26,425 nucleotides of DNA, from the NCBI GenBank assembly GCA_938008575.1, contig CALLKB010000229.1, positions 1 to 26,425 of the forward strand, in the 5' to 3' direction. How positions within the stretch are numbered: the stretch's first letter is position 1; every line of letters begins with the position of its first letter. This document shows, piece by piece, positions 14,615 to 22,115 of the stretch. Under the pieces are notes generated by a model. The model had not been told where the DNA came from. It saw only the letters and a program-made list of their open reading frames with translations, and made no database searches. A program made the position numbers and the translations under genes. Source of the stretch: an uncultured Cytophagaceae bacterium (GTDB taxonomy: Bacteria; Bacteroidota; Bacteroidia; Cytophagales; Spirosomataceae).

Positions 14615-15898
14615 TTCCCAGAATTTAACACCCTTGGTTTTTAACAAGTCCAATTGTTGGAGGTTCAATTGCAATTTGAAATTTTCCTCTTGCAATTGGG
14701 CTTCTTCCAAGGTGTTTTGAATTTGATCTAATTCCAACTGCTTAATCGTTCCTTCTTTGTAGCGCGCTTCGCCTAATTGGTAAGCATATTTAGCTTGCTC
14801 GATCAATTGGTGTTGGGTTGCCAACTTCGCTAAGATCGTTTTCGTATTCGCTTCCCCTTGTCGTTGTTCGTAAGCTAATTTCGTACTCACATCCTCTTTT
14901 TGTAAAGCTATACGCTCTTGTTGAATTTGGGCGATATTTTTCTGCAATGAAGCACGTTTTCCTGAATAGATGGGCACATTTAATTTTAAACCGACCATCG
15001 TGTTGATTTTGAAATCATCTGAAAATGCGGGCACCTCGCCATTAATACGTGGCAAATAACCATTGCGTAAACCTAAGCTTGCCGCACCTGAAAGGGTAGG
15101 TGCACTCGCCTTTTCTTGCAAATTGATTTCTTGTTGGAGAATAGCATGTTCCGCATTCAATGATGCAAATATCGGATTGTTACTGATTTTCTCAGTCGAT
15201 TGAATGCTACCCTGAATGGGTTTAATGAGATCTTTTACGGATTGACCTGTTTGAGTTTCTAGGTAATCTATCAATTTGTTCAATTGCGTATCTGTTTCGC
15301 CAATCTTCGTTTCTTGATTTTGAATGCGAATGCGAAGGCTCATGGCATCCAATTGCAAAGCCTCGCCTAATTTCAATTGCTGCTCAACAATAGCTGATTG
15401 AGATTTAATACGAACCAATTCCGATTGCTGGATGCGCAATACATTTTGCAAGAATAGAATTTGATGGTAAATCGTTGCGATTTGGTAAGCGATACCGAAT
15501 GCGCTTTGGTCTATTTGTGTTTTGCTTAATTGGGTTTCTAACAAGCTTTTTTCAATGGCTATTTTGTTCTTTCCCCAATCATATAGCGTCTGGCTGGCCA
15601 CGAAATTCGTATTGTAATTCATGTTGGGCTGAAACTGCAAAACCGCCGGCGCTCCGCCCATCGCAAAGGTCGCTTTGGAAACAGGGTCTACGCGTGTGAT
15701 CCCCGCCTCATAGGCAATCGTAGGTTTGTCCAAGGATTGTTGGATTTGTGTCTTCGTGTCACCGATTCGTAACTGTGTTTTTTGCGCCTTTAACGCAGGT
15801 GCATAGTCTAAAGCCTTTTTCACCAAAGCGGATAAATCTGCATTGGTTTGGGCTTGTAAACTAAATGTTGCAAAAATTAATAAGGCAATTTTCTTCAT
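14609..15898 (-). CDS. TolC family outer-membrane efflux channel
   Basis: A 429-residue protein from ATG 15898, directly before the signal peptide MKKIALLIFATFSLQAQ; an in-frame GTG at 15919 would lie inside the MFS gene and bury the signal. The body consists of long heptad-rich helices (for example residues about 130-220 and 320-420) in two repeats, with the TolC-type motif ASQTLYDWGKNKIAIEKS near residue 100 and NVPIYSGKRASLQKNIAQ near 310. It forms the outer-membrane duct of a tripartite pump with the EmrA- and EmrB-like proteins encoded directly upstream (4-base gap). Last gene of the operon; its stop overlaps that of convergent ald. Confidence 0.92.
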   Translation of the reverse strand: MKKIALLIFATFSLQAQTNADLSALVKKALDYAPALKAQKTQLRIGDTKTQIQQSLDKPTIAYEAGITRVDPVSKATFAMGGAPAVLQFQPNMNYNTNFVASQTLYDWGKNKIAIEKSLLETQLSKTQIDQSAFGIAYQIATIYHQILFLQNVLRIQQSELVRIKSQSAIVEQQLKLGEALQLDAMSLRIRIQNQETKIGETDTQLNKLIDYLETQTGQSVKDLIKPIQGSIQSTEKISNNPIFASLNAEHAILQQEINLQEKASAPTLSGAASLGLRNGYLPRINGEVPAFSDDFKINTMVGLKLNVPIYSGKRASLQKNIAQIQQERIALQKEDVSTKLAYEQRQGEANTKTILAKLATQHQLIEQAKYAYQLGEARYKEGTIKQLELDQIQNTLEEAQLQEENFKLQLNLQQLDLLKTKGVKFWEL

Positions 15899-15902
15899 AG
15901 CA

Positions 15903-17486
15903 TTAATGAGCCTCTTCACTGGCTTTTAATATTTTTTCAATTTCTTTTTTGTCTTTCTTAGGCGTTTTTATCAAGAATACGAATGGGAATATCAAGATAA
16001 AAATGATCGATACTAAACGGAATGTATCCAAATAGGCTAAATAATAAGCTTGCTTGGTCACCATCAAATCAATCTGCTTGTAGGCCATTTCACTCGCACG
16101 TTGAATTTCTCCTGTCTTCTGAGCAAGTGTCTGGCTAATGCCTTGAAAACGCTGTTGGAATAATGGATTCTCTGCTGTTACATTGGCTAATAAATCACTC
16201 CGATGCTGTGCCGCTCGCGTTGTTGCATAATTATTGGCAACTGCGATACCAAAGGCTCCGCCGAGTTGGCGAATCATATTCGTCAAGGATATTCCTGATG
16301 CATATTCATTAGGTTTTAATCCAGCAACAGCTTGATTAATCAAGGGCATTTGCAAACAAGAAACCCCGATCACACGCAGCATCTGCATGGGGAAAAAGTC
16401 CCAACGTCCCATGTCACTCGTTGATTCCCCCCCAATAAATCCAAATACAATGTAGATTAATATGCCAAAAACCATGAAGGGAAGTGGTTTGGCGCCTTTA
16501 GAAAGGGCTCGACCAATCACCGGGAATAAGAATACCCCTAAGAACGTCGGCACCATTAAGGACAAACCAGTTTCTGTAGGCGTTAATCCATTGATTCGTT
16601 GGACCATGATCGGATAAACGAATACCGACGTAAATAATCCAAATCCACCTACGAGCGTAAATATCGAGCTCATGGTAAAGGTTTGGTTTTGGAAGATATG
16701 TAAGTTGACAACGGGGTGTTTCGTTTTCAACTCGCGGTAAATGAAAGCCGCAAGGCCACCGACAAATAGAAAAGCACAGATGTTGATTAATTTGGAGTCA
16801 AACCAGCCTTCGGATTCGCCTTTTTCCAACATGAATTGTAGTCCACCTACGGCAACCATCAGGAATAGAATTCCAGGATAGTCGATTTTCATGTTTCGTC
16901 GATTAGCCCCTTCGCCTTCCTTCCGATCAATGTAAACGACCGTTAAAACGACCGCGATGATACAGATGGGAATATTGACAAGGAAAATGTCCGACCAGTG
17001 GAAATTGTCCACTAAATATCCACCTAAAACGGGACCTAATGAGGGCCCTAAAATAATTCCCATGCCGAAAAATCCGGATGCCATGGGACGCTCCTCGGGT
17101 TCAAACGCATCAAATAAGATTGCTTGAGAGGTGGACAACAAGGCTCCACCACCGATTCCTTGAATAAATCGCCAGAATACAAGCTCCCACAATCCTTCGC
17201 TCATGCCACAGAAATATGAGGCAATCCCAAAGAGAATCATGGATCCTAAGTAGTAATTTTTTCGACCAAAATATTCGCCTAGGAATCCGGTCATAGGAAT
17301 AATCACCACGTTCGCAATCGCATAACTAGTAATTACCCATGCGATATCTTCGATGGTTGCCCCTAATGCCCCTGATATTTGATTCAGGGCCACATTGACA
17401 ATGGTCGTGTCCAATAACTCCATCACGGCAGCCGTAATGGTGGTTATGACGATAATAAATTTGGCAAATCCTTTCGGGCGCTCCAT
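15903..17486 (-). CDS. DHA2 family MFS drug transporter (EmrB/QacA type)
   Basis: A 527-residue inner-membrane protein with the 14 hydrophobic segments of the DHA2 drug:proton antiporter family. It carries LDTTIVNVALNQISG in the first segment (motif D1), GFLGEYFGRKNYYLGSM as motif A, RFIQGIGGGALLSTSQA as motif B, and GPSLGPVLGGYLVDNFHW as motif C of drug antiporters. Two long extramembrane stretches lie before the last segment (about 440-490) and at the C-terminus, which is Lys/Glu rich. It works with the adaptor encoded 4 bases upstream and the TolC-like channel downstream. Substrates are likely hydrophobic toxicants, but none can be deduced. Confidence 0.94.
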   Translation of the reverse strand: MERPKGFAKFIIVITTITAAVMELLDTTIVNVALNQISGALGATIEDIAWVITSYAIANVVIIPMTGFLGEYFGRKNYYLGSMILFGIASYFCGMSEGLWELVFWRFIQGIGGGALLSTSQAILFDAFEPEERPMASGFFGMGIILGPSLGPVLGGYLVDNFHWSDIFLVNIPICIIAVVLTVVYIDRKEGEGANRRNMKIDYPGILFLMVAVGGLQFMLEKGESEGWFDSKLINICAFLFVGGLAAFIYRELKTKHPVVNLHIFQNQTFTMSSIFTLVGGFGLFTSVFVYPIMVQRINGLTPTETGLSLMVPTFLGVFLFPVIGRALSKGAKPLPFMVFGILIYIVFGFIGGESTSDMGRWDFFPMQMLRVIGVSCLQMPLINQAVAGLKPNEYASGISLTNMIRQLGGAFGIAVANNYATTRAAQHRSDLLANVTAENPLFQQRFQGISQTLAQKTGEIQRASEMAYKQIDLMVTKQAYYLAYLDTFRLVSIIFILIFPFVFLIKTPKKDKKEIEKILKASEEAH

Positions 17487-17490
17487 AGAA

Positions 17491-18528
17491 TTAGTTCAAT
17501 GGGATAGAAACTTCCAAAGACATCCCAGCACGTAACATCGCTTTGTATTTCGCTAAATCAGTAATCTCGATTTTAACAGGAATGCGTTGGGTTACTTTTA
17601 CAAAGTTTCCTGAAGCATTGTCTGGAGGCAATAAAGAAGTTTTTGCACCTGTAGATTCAGAGATAGATACGACTTTTCCTTTGATCTTCTCTTTCGGGAA
17701 CGCATCGATCGTTAAATCAGCCTCCATGCCCGCACGCAAATGCTGAACTTGTGTTTCCTTGAAATTAGCTACAACCCAGAATGTATTGTTATCGACAATC
17801 GTCATCAAAGGTTGTGATACTTGAATGAATTGTCCTGGCTCAATAGCTTTTTTGCCAATTTTACCTGAAACTGGGGCTAATACTTGGTAATAACCCAATT
17901 TTAATTTTTGTTGGGCGATTTTTACCTCTTTGTTTTTGACCAAATTCTCCGCACGCTTCACAGCAGATTCTTGAATCGCTAATTTGGATTTTGTACTCGT
18001 GATTTCATCGATAGCACCATAATACTTGATGTTGGCTAACTCCGCTTGATCTTTCGAATCGATGTATTGTTGGTGCGTAATTGCTTTTGCTTTCTCTAAT
18101 TCACTATTGCGATTTAAATCACGCTCCGCTTTTGACTTTAAATAGTCTGCCGTTTTCACTTGTGCTTGCTGTGCTGTAATCGCTTTTTGCAGACTTAGTA
18201 AATTAGCCTTTGCACTAGTTACATCAATGCGCGCCTGTTCTAAATCTACTTCCATTTCGGATAAAGCCAATTTAGCTTCCTCCGAATCTATCTCTACCAA
18301 TACCGTTCCTTGCTTCACTTGCTCGTAATCGTGAACATTCACCGCTTTTACGAATCCAGCCACACGGGGCAAAATAGGCACAAAATAGGTTTCAATCTGT
18401 GCATTGTCAGTTTCTTCGTGTGTAGTCGCATGGCGATATTTCGTATAGCCGTAAAATGCACCTACAAGGACAATTGTACCTAAAATGATTTTAGGTAAGT
18501 TTTTTTTTGGTTTCGGAGTGTCAGTCAT
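17491..18528 (-). CDS. HlyD/EmrA family membrane-fusion adaptor
   Basis: A 345-residue periplasmic adaptor anchored by one N-terminal segment (residues about 12-28, IILGTIVLVGAFYGYTKY). Order: ETDNAQIETYFVPILPRVAG with the first half of the biotinyl-lipoyl domain (about 35-70), a coiled-coil hairpin (about 75-205), the second lipoyl half LGYYQVLAPVSGKIGKKAIEPGQ (about 210-232), then a beta barrel with WVVANFKETQVQHLRAGM (about 250-267) and the C-terminal GMSLEVSIPLN. The layout is that of EmrA, bridging an MFS pump to TolC. First gene of the operon, divergent from the MarR gene; its promoter overlaps the palindrome at 18569-18585. Confidence 0.94.
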   Translation of the reverse strand: MTDTPKPKKNLPKIILGTIVLVGAFYGYTKYRHATTHEETDNAQIETYFVPILPRVAGFVKAVNVHDYEQVKQGTVLVEIDSEEAKLALSEMEVDLEQARIDVTSAKANLLSLQKAITAQQAQVKTADYLKSKAERDLNRNSELEKAKAITHQQYIDSKDQAELANIKYYGAIDEITSTKSKLAIQESAVKRAENLVKNKEVKIAQQKLKLGYYQVLAPVSGKIGKKAIEPGQFIQVSQPLMTIVDNNTFWVVANFKETQVQHLRAGMEADLTIDAFPKEKIKGKVVSISESTGAKTSLLPPDNASGNFVKVTQRIPVKIEITDLAKYKAMLRAGMSLEVSIPLN

Positions 18529-18544
18529 CTTGTCTAATTTGTTG

Positions 18545-18574
18545 CAAAGCTACATGAATTTTCAATAAAGTCAA
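18545..18574 (-). promoter_or_regulatory. Promoter of the emrA-emrB-tolC-like operon
   Basis: On the minus strand, TTG (plus 18572-18574), a 19-base spacer and TAGCTTTG (plus 18545-18552) match the Bacteroidota consensus exactly. Transcription would begin near 18539, about 10 bases before the adaptor ATG. The -33 element is inside the palindromic operator. Confidence 0.6.
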
Positions 18575-18585
18575 TTTGGTTGACT
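18569..18585. promoter_or_regulatory. 17-bp palindrome, candidate MarR operator
   Basis: AGTCAA (18569-18574), a 5-base spacer TTTGG and TTGACT (18580-18585) form a perfect inverted repeat of the size usual for MarR dimers. It covers the -33 elements of both divergent promoters, so binding should repress the pump and the regulator together. Confidence 0.65.
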
Positions 18586-18606
18586 AATTTTTATCAGTTA
18601 AATTTG
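18575..18606 (+). promoter_or_regulatory. Promoter of the marR-type gene
   Basis: TTTG (18575-18578), a 20-base spacer and TAAATTTG (18599-18606) match the consensus; the TTG at 18580-18582 would give a 16-base spacer. The -7 element ends 4 bases before the ATG at 18611, so the mRNA may be leaderless. Confidence 0.6.
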
Positions 18607-18610
18607 TGTT

Positions 18611-19105
18611 ATGAATGAAGCGCGTGAGGATTCACAAATTTTTCTTTCCCGACTATTTGCCAAGTCTTATCGTATAATAAAGGCTTTGAACGCCCGTTAT
18701 TTGGAAGAATTAGGCTATAATGATTTCAAGGTGGGGCATATCATGGTCATGATGAACCTAAAGGAAGAGGGGACGACTGCGGCTGAAATTGCTAAAAAAG
18801 TGCGTGTTTCTAAGCAAGCCATGAGTAAATTGGTGCAAGAATTGATTGAAAAAGGATTTTTGCAAAGCATCAAACATCCGACGGATCAACGGGCAAGTTT
18901 AATTCAAAATACATCACAAGGTGCTGCGTTCATCGCAGCCTTACATGTTTGTCGGACGAAAGTCGATCAAGAAATTTCAACCATAATTGGGGATGAAAAA
19001 TTAAGTCAACTCCATGCAATCTTGGGAGATTTGATGCATTATTTTGAATCGGATAGTTTATTGGATTCTGAAAATGATTCCTTAGCGACGTCTAAACTTA
19101 ATTAA
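18611..19105 (+). CDS. MarR family transcriptional regulator
   Basis: A 164-residue winged helix-turn-helix protein. The core reads FKVGHIMVMMNLKEEGTTAAEIAKKVRVSKQAMSKLVQELIEKGFL (about residues 37-82), then a wing with HPTDQRASLIQNTSQGAAF (about 88-106), all typical of MarR. Helices before and after provide the dimer interface. It is divergent from the efflux operon and probably represses it until an efflux substrate or related ligand binds. No other Met lies near ATG 18611, so the predicted start is secure although the -7 element almost touches it. Its last 8 bases overlap the end of the convergent helicase gene. Confidence 0.93.
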   Translation: MNEAREDSQIFLSRLFAKSYRIIKALNARYLEELGYNDFKVGHIMVMMNLKEEGTTAAEIAKKVRVSKQAMSKLVQELIEKGFLQSIKHPTDQRASLIQNTSQGAAFIAALHVCRTKVDQEISTIIGDEKLSQLHAILGDLMHYFESDSLLDSENDSLATSKLN

Positions 19106-20531
19106 AGAAGCGTTCGTGGAAGTTGACTAGAAACAATTCATGCGTGGCACGCGTGATGGCTGTATAGAGCCAACGGATATATTCTGCATCAATTTGGTCA
19201 TCTTTTAAATAACCTTGTTCCACAAATACTGCTTTCCATTGACCACCTTGTGATTTGTGCGTGGTCAAGGCATACGCAAATTTGACCTGAAGCGCATTCA
19301 AATACGGGTCCTTACGAATCGCTTCTAATCGTTCTTTTTTCTTCGTAATGTGGGAATAATCCTCACATACGGAGTCGTAAAGCTTTTTGTTTCCTTCTTT
19401 TCCTAGGGCTGATTCAGCTGAATGCAAGGTATCGAGTAGTATTTTTGCCTCGATTTCTGGATGTTCCTCATAATCGCATAAACGCAAAGCAACATTCATG
19501 AATCGGAATCCATGCATTTCCTCTTCTTTCTTGATCTTAAGCACCTCCACAAAATCGCCATTGGCCAAAAATCCTGCCGGCGAATCTTCGTCCAACCAGT
19601 GATAATTGTTGCGCACAATCATAAGTAAATCACCAGATGATATTTCGTCTTCTTGATACAAAATTGTCCTTCGAACAAATTCGTTGAACTGAACGGCACT
19701 TTTATTCGAACGCGTTAACACGATGGTATCTTCTTTGCCAAATTTACGATACGCATAATGCATCCCATCTTCCATCTTTTCGCCGGTCATGCGAAAAAAG
19801 TCTTTGAATGATGCGGTATTAAACTGTATCGCAGTGGAATTATGCGCTAATAAGCCACGTAAGTTGGTCGCATTATATAATATCCCCGAATGAATGTCTT
19901 GCCGCATGACGTCAATTAATTCATGATCCATGACATCCATGTGGAATTCGCCGGATATATAATCTTTGGAGAGGGCAGGAGATAGGCTTTTTCCAACGGG
20001 CGGTAACTGAGCCGTATCACCTACAAATATCAATTTATTGCCTGTGTGGCCATTTTCTGGATTTGTGAAAACGTATTCAATTAAATCTGTCAATAAACTG
20101 TTTTGGCCAAATTCCGATTCATCCGTAATCATCGAGGCCTCATCCACGATAAAAACCGTGTTTGTGGCATAATTATTCATTCGTTGAAATACCAAAGCTC
20201 CCGAATTGGGACTACTAACTTGTCGGTAAATCTTCTTATGGATCGTCGAAGCCTTCTTTTTAGAGTAATTAGCCATGACTTTCGCTGCCCGACCGGTGGG
20301 AGCCAACAATTGTGTTTTGTACGAAAAGCTACCTAGAATCTTGATGAGCGTAGATATGACCGTTGTTTTACCCGTTCCTGCATAACCACGTATAATGAAT
20401 GTCAACGGAGCCCATTCGTCCTCATTTAGAATGAAGGTGCTTAATTTATTGAATAATTCCGCCTGCGAAGGTGTCGGTTCAAAGGGGAATTTTTGATGCA
20501 ATAAAAAAGCGGGACTCTTGGTGCTACTCAT
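19098..20531 (-). CDS. RecD-like SF1 DNA helicase / AAA ATPase
   Basis: A 477-residue protein with the motif set of superfamily 1B helicases related to RecD and Dda: PTPSQAELFNKL near residue 19 (Q-like motif), Walker A IRGYAGTGKTTV (about 47-58), LLAPTGRAAKVM (motif Ia, about 79-90), Walker B FIVDEASMI (about 127-135), FVGDTAQLPPVG (motif III, about 166-177), VMRQ near 208, and in the C-terminal UvrD_C_2-like part FAYALTTHKSQGGQW (motif V) and RWLYTAITRAT (motif VI). It lacks the long N-terminal region of true RecD and RecD2, so it is a stand-alone, Dda-like helicase. Its start lies 9 bases after the pabC stop, the last gene of the alaS run. Substrate and role (repair or replication restart) are unknown. 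Confidence 0.9.
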   Translation of the reverse strand: MSSTKSPAFLLHQKFPFEPTPSQAELFNKLSTFILNEDEWAPLTFIIRGYAGTGKTTVISTLIKILGSFSYKTQLLAPTGRAAKVMANYSKKKASTIHKKIYRQVSSPNSGALVFQRMNNYATNTVFIVDEASMITDESEFGQNSLLTDLIEYVFTNPENGHTGNKLIFVGDTAQLPPVGKSLSPALSKDYISGEFHMDVMDHELIDVMRQDIHSGILYNATNLRGLLAHNSTAIQFNTASFKDFFRMTGEKMEDGMHYAYRKFGKEDTIVLTRSNKSAVQFNEFVRRTILYQEDEISSGDLLMIVRNNYHWLDEDSPAGFLANGDFVEVLKIKKEEEMHGFRFMNVALRLCDYEEHPEIEAKILLDTLHSAESALGKEGNKKLYDSVCEDYSHITKKKERLEAIRKDPYLNALQVKFAYALTTHKSQGGQWKAVFVEQGYLKDDQIDAEYIRWLYTAITRATHELFLVNFHERFFN

Positions 20532-20540
20532 AATGTGAAA

Positions 20541-21140
20541 TTACACAATTGCATCGGCGATGGCAATCGAGTTTTCGATAGATAGAGGACGAAATACATT
20601 AATCAGGCAAATTCGTTCGTATTGGTCTAATTCATCGACTAAAATATCAGTTTCTTCAACTTGGTCTTCGACTAACAAACGCGCACGCGTTGTGCCCCAA
20701 TGCATAGGTGCTTCTGGCGTGTACCAAATACCTTCTTTTAGGAAGGCTAAATTCGCGAATGTACAATCCTGAATAATGCCATCTTTATGGAAAATCACTT
20801 CGTCAGCTTCCGGATGCGCATTTAAAATACTTTGGAAAAATCCGCGCTCTGCCCATTTGAATCCATAATCGATTTCACCGCTATCCACCAACGCGAATGT
20901 CTTCACGATTTTGGCTACATAAGGTAATACTTCGATGCTTTGAGGATCTTCATTATAGGTGATGCGCAGTCGGTGAATACCCTCCTTAGGTAATTCGATT
21001 TTCTCGATTTCCTCCTGAACATCGAATGGTTCCCATTCTGGAAAAAAGGCATCAAAGGTTTCATTAACACGCATTTGATGGTAGTCAACATGCTGAGCTT
21101 GGCCGTTCGAGATGCAAATGGTTTCTAAAAATGAGAACAT
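20541..21140 (-). CDS. pabC: Class IV aminotransferase-like, probable aminodeoxychorismate lyase
   Basis: A 199-residue PLP fold-type IV protein. It has LETICISNGQAQHVDYHQMRVNETF at the N-terminus, YGFKWAERGFFQ near residue 92 carrying the likely PLP lysine, DEVIFHKDGIIQDCTFANLAF near 112-132 (the cofactor-binding region), and WGTTRARLLVE near 147. It is shorter than standard PabC or branched-chain aminotransferases (about 270-300 residues) and resembles the short lineage found next to pabB in some bacteria. As it starts 2 bases after the pabB stop, the likely job is converting 4-amino-4-deoxychorismate to 4-aminobenzoate and pyruvate for folate synthesis. The short length leaves some doubt about the reaction. 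Confidence 0.83.
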   Translation of the reverse strand: MFSFLETICISNGQAQHVDYHQMRVNETFDAFFPEWEPFDVQEEIEKIELPKEGIHRLRITYNEDPQSIEVLPYVAKIVKTFALVDSGEIDYGFKWAERGFFQSILNAHPEADEVIFHKDGIIQDCTFANLAFLKEGIWYTPEAPMHWGTTRARLLVEDQVEETDILVDELDQYERICLINVFRPLSIENSIAIADAIV

Positions 21141-21142
21141 AG

Positions 21143-22114
21143 CTAAAAGGGGAGATAAACTTTTTGAATTAATTCTTCGTATTCTTTTCGCGGATCAGAT
21201 TTGATGGTAATTCCTCCTCCACTTTTAAATATCTTTTGTTGGCCTCGCTGTTCGATAAATCGAATCATGACACCTGAATCTAGATTTTTACCATCAAATT
21301 GACCCATGATTCCTGTGTAAAATCCTCGATCATAGGCTTCCGCATCCTTGATGATTTGCATCGTTGATGCCTTCGGGGCCCCAGTAATAGAACCTGCGGG
21401 TAAAAGTGCTTGTAAAATTTGGCCTAATTTACTCTGGAATTTGGGCATGATATCACCTGAAATGACTGATGACATTTGCCAGAGATTCCCCTCGTGAGTC
21501 TTAATTTCTTCAACGTATTTGTAACGATCTACATGTATGGGAAAGGCAACCTGGCTTAGGTCATTTCGAATTAAATCCACGATTGTCGCATGCTCTGCTT
21601 GTTCCTTCGGGTCATTTTGTAACATTTCAGGTCCTTGTTCCGTCGCAGATGAAGTGCCTTTCATCGGATAAGAATATATTTTTTGGTCGCGAATTTGAAC
21701 AAAACATTCGGGTGAAAAAACAACAAATGCGTCTTGGACTTGAAGCTTATAGAGTGCGTTGGCGTTTTTATAGATTTGAACTAAGCTCGCATCAGTTTCA
21801 ATGGGCGTTTCTGCTGTTAAATTAACTAGAAAACTGTCTCCACGTCTTAATCCAGCTTGAACAAGATTGAATTTCGATTCGTATGTTTCAAACGAAATGG
21901 GGCTCTTGGAAAAATTAAATGAACCCGCATGCAAGGGATTTTCATTACGAATCGAAAAATGAATTCCCAAGGTATTTGCCTCTTCTTCCGTACCAGCCCA
22001 GGCCTGCGAGCCGTCGTAATTGATATAAAATACGAAGGGTATACCTAAACTTCCCCATGTATCCAATTGTTCAGATACTTCTGCCAAGGATACATAGGGA
22101 ATGGATGGATACAT
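21143..22114 (-). CDS. pabB: Aminodeoxychorismate synthase component I
   Basis: A 323-residue chorismate-binding enzyme. With glutamine amidotransferase PabA it makes 4-amino-4-deoxychorismate from chorismate. The family signatures are YPMKGTSSA near residue 148-156 (the KGT/KGR motif that separates PabB from TrpE), IVDLIRNDLSQVA near 178, LLPAGSITGAPKASTMQII near 243-261, DRGFYTGIMGQFDG near 268, and FKSGGGITIKSDPRKEYEE at the end. It lacks most of the N-terminal domain of longer PabB/TrpE proteins (about 450 residues), as is common for short PabB forms. No pabA is visible. It starts one base after the alaS stop and is probably translated as part of that operon. Confidence 0.92.
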   Translation of the reverse strand: MYPSIPYVSLAEVSEQLDTWGSLGIPFVFYINYDGSQAWAGTEEEANTLGIHFSIRNENPLHAGSFNFSKSPISFETYESKFNLVQAGLRRGDSFLVNLTAETPIETDASLVQIYKNANALYKLQVQDAFVVFSPECFVQIRDQKIYSYPMKGTSSATEQGPEMLQNDPKEQAEHATIVDLIRNDLSQVAFPIHVDRYKYVEEIKTHEGNLWQMSSVISGDIMPKFQSKLGQILQALLPAGSITGAPKASTMQIIKDAEAYDRGFYTGIMGQFDGKNLDSGVMIRFIEQRGQQKIFKSGGGITIKSDPRKEYEELIQKVYLPF

Positions 22115-22115
22115 C

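Noticed and set aside
15899..15919. Upstream GTG start for the TolC-like gene
   Set aside because: It would add seven residues before the signal peptide and overlap the MFS gene; ATG 15898 fits better.
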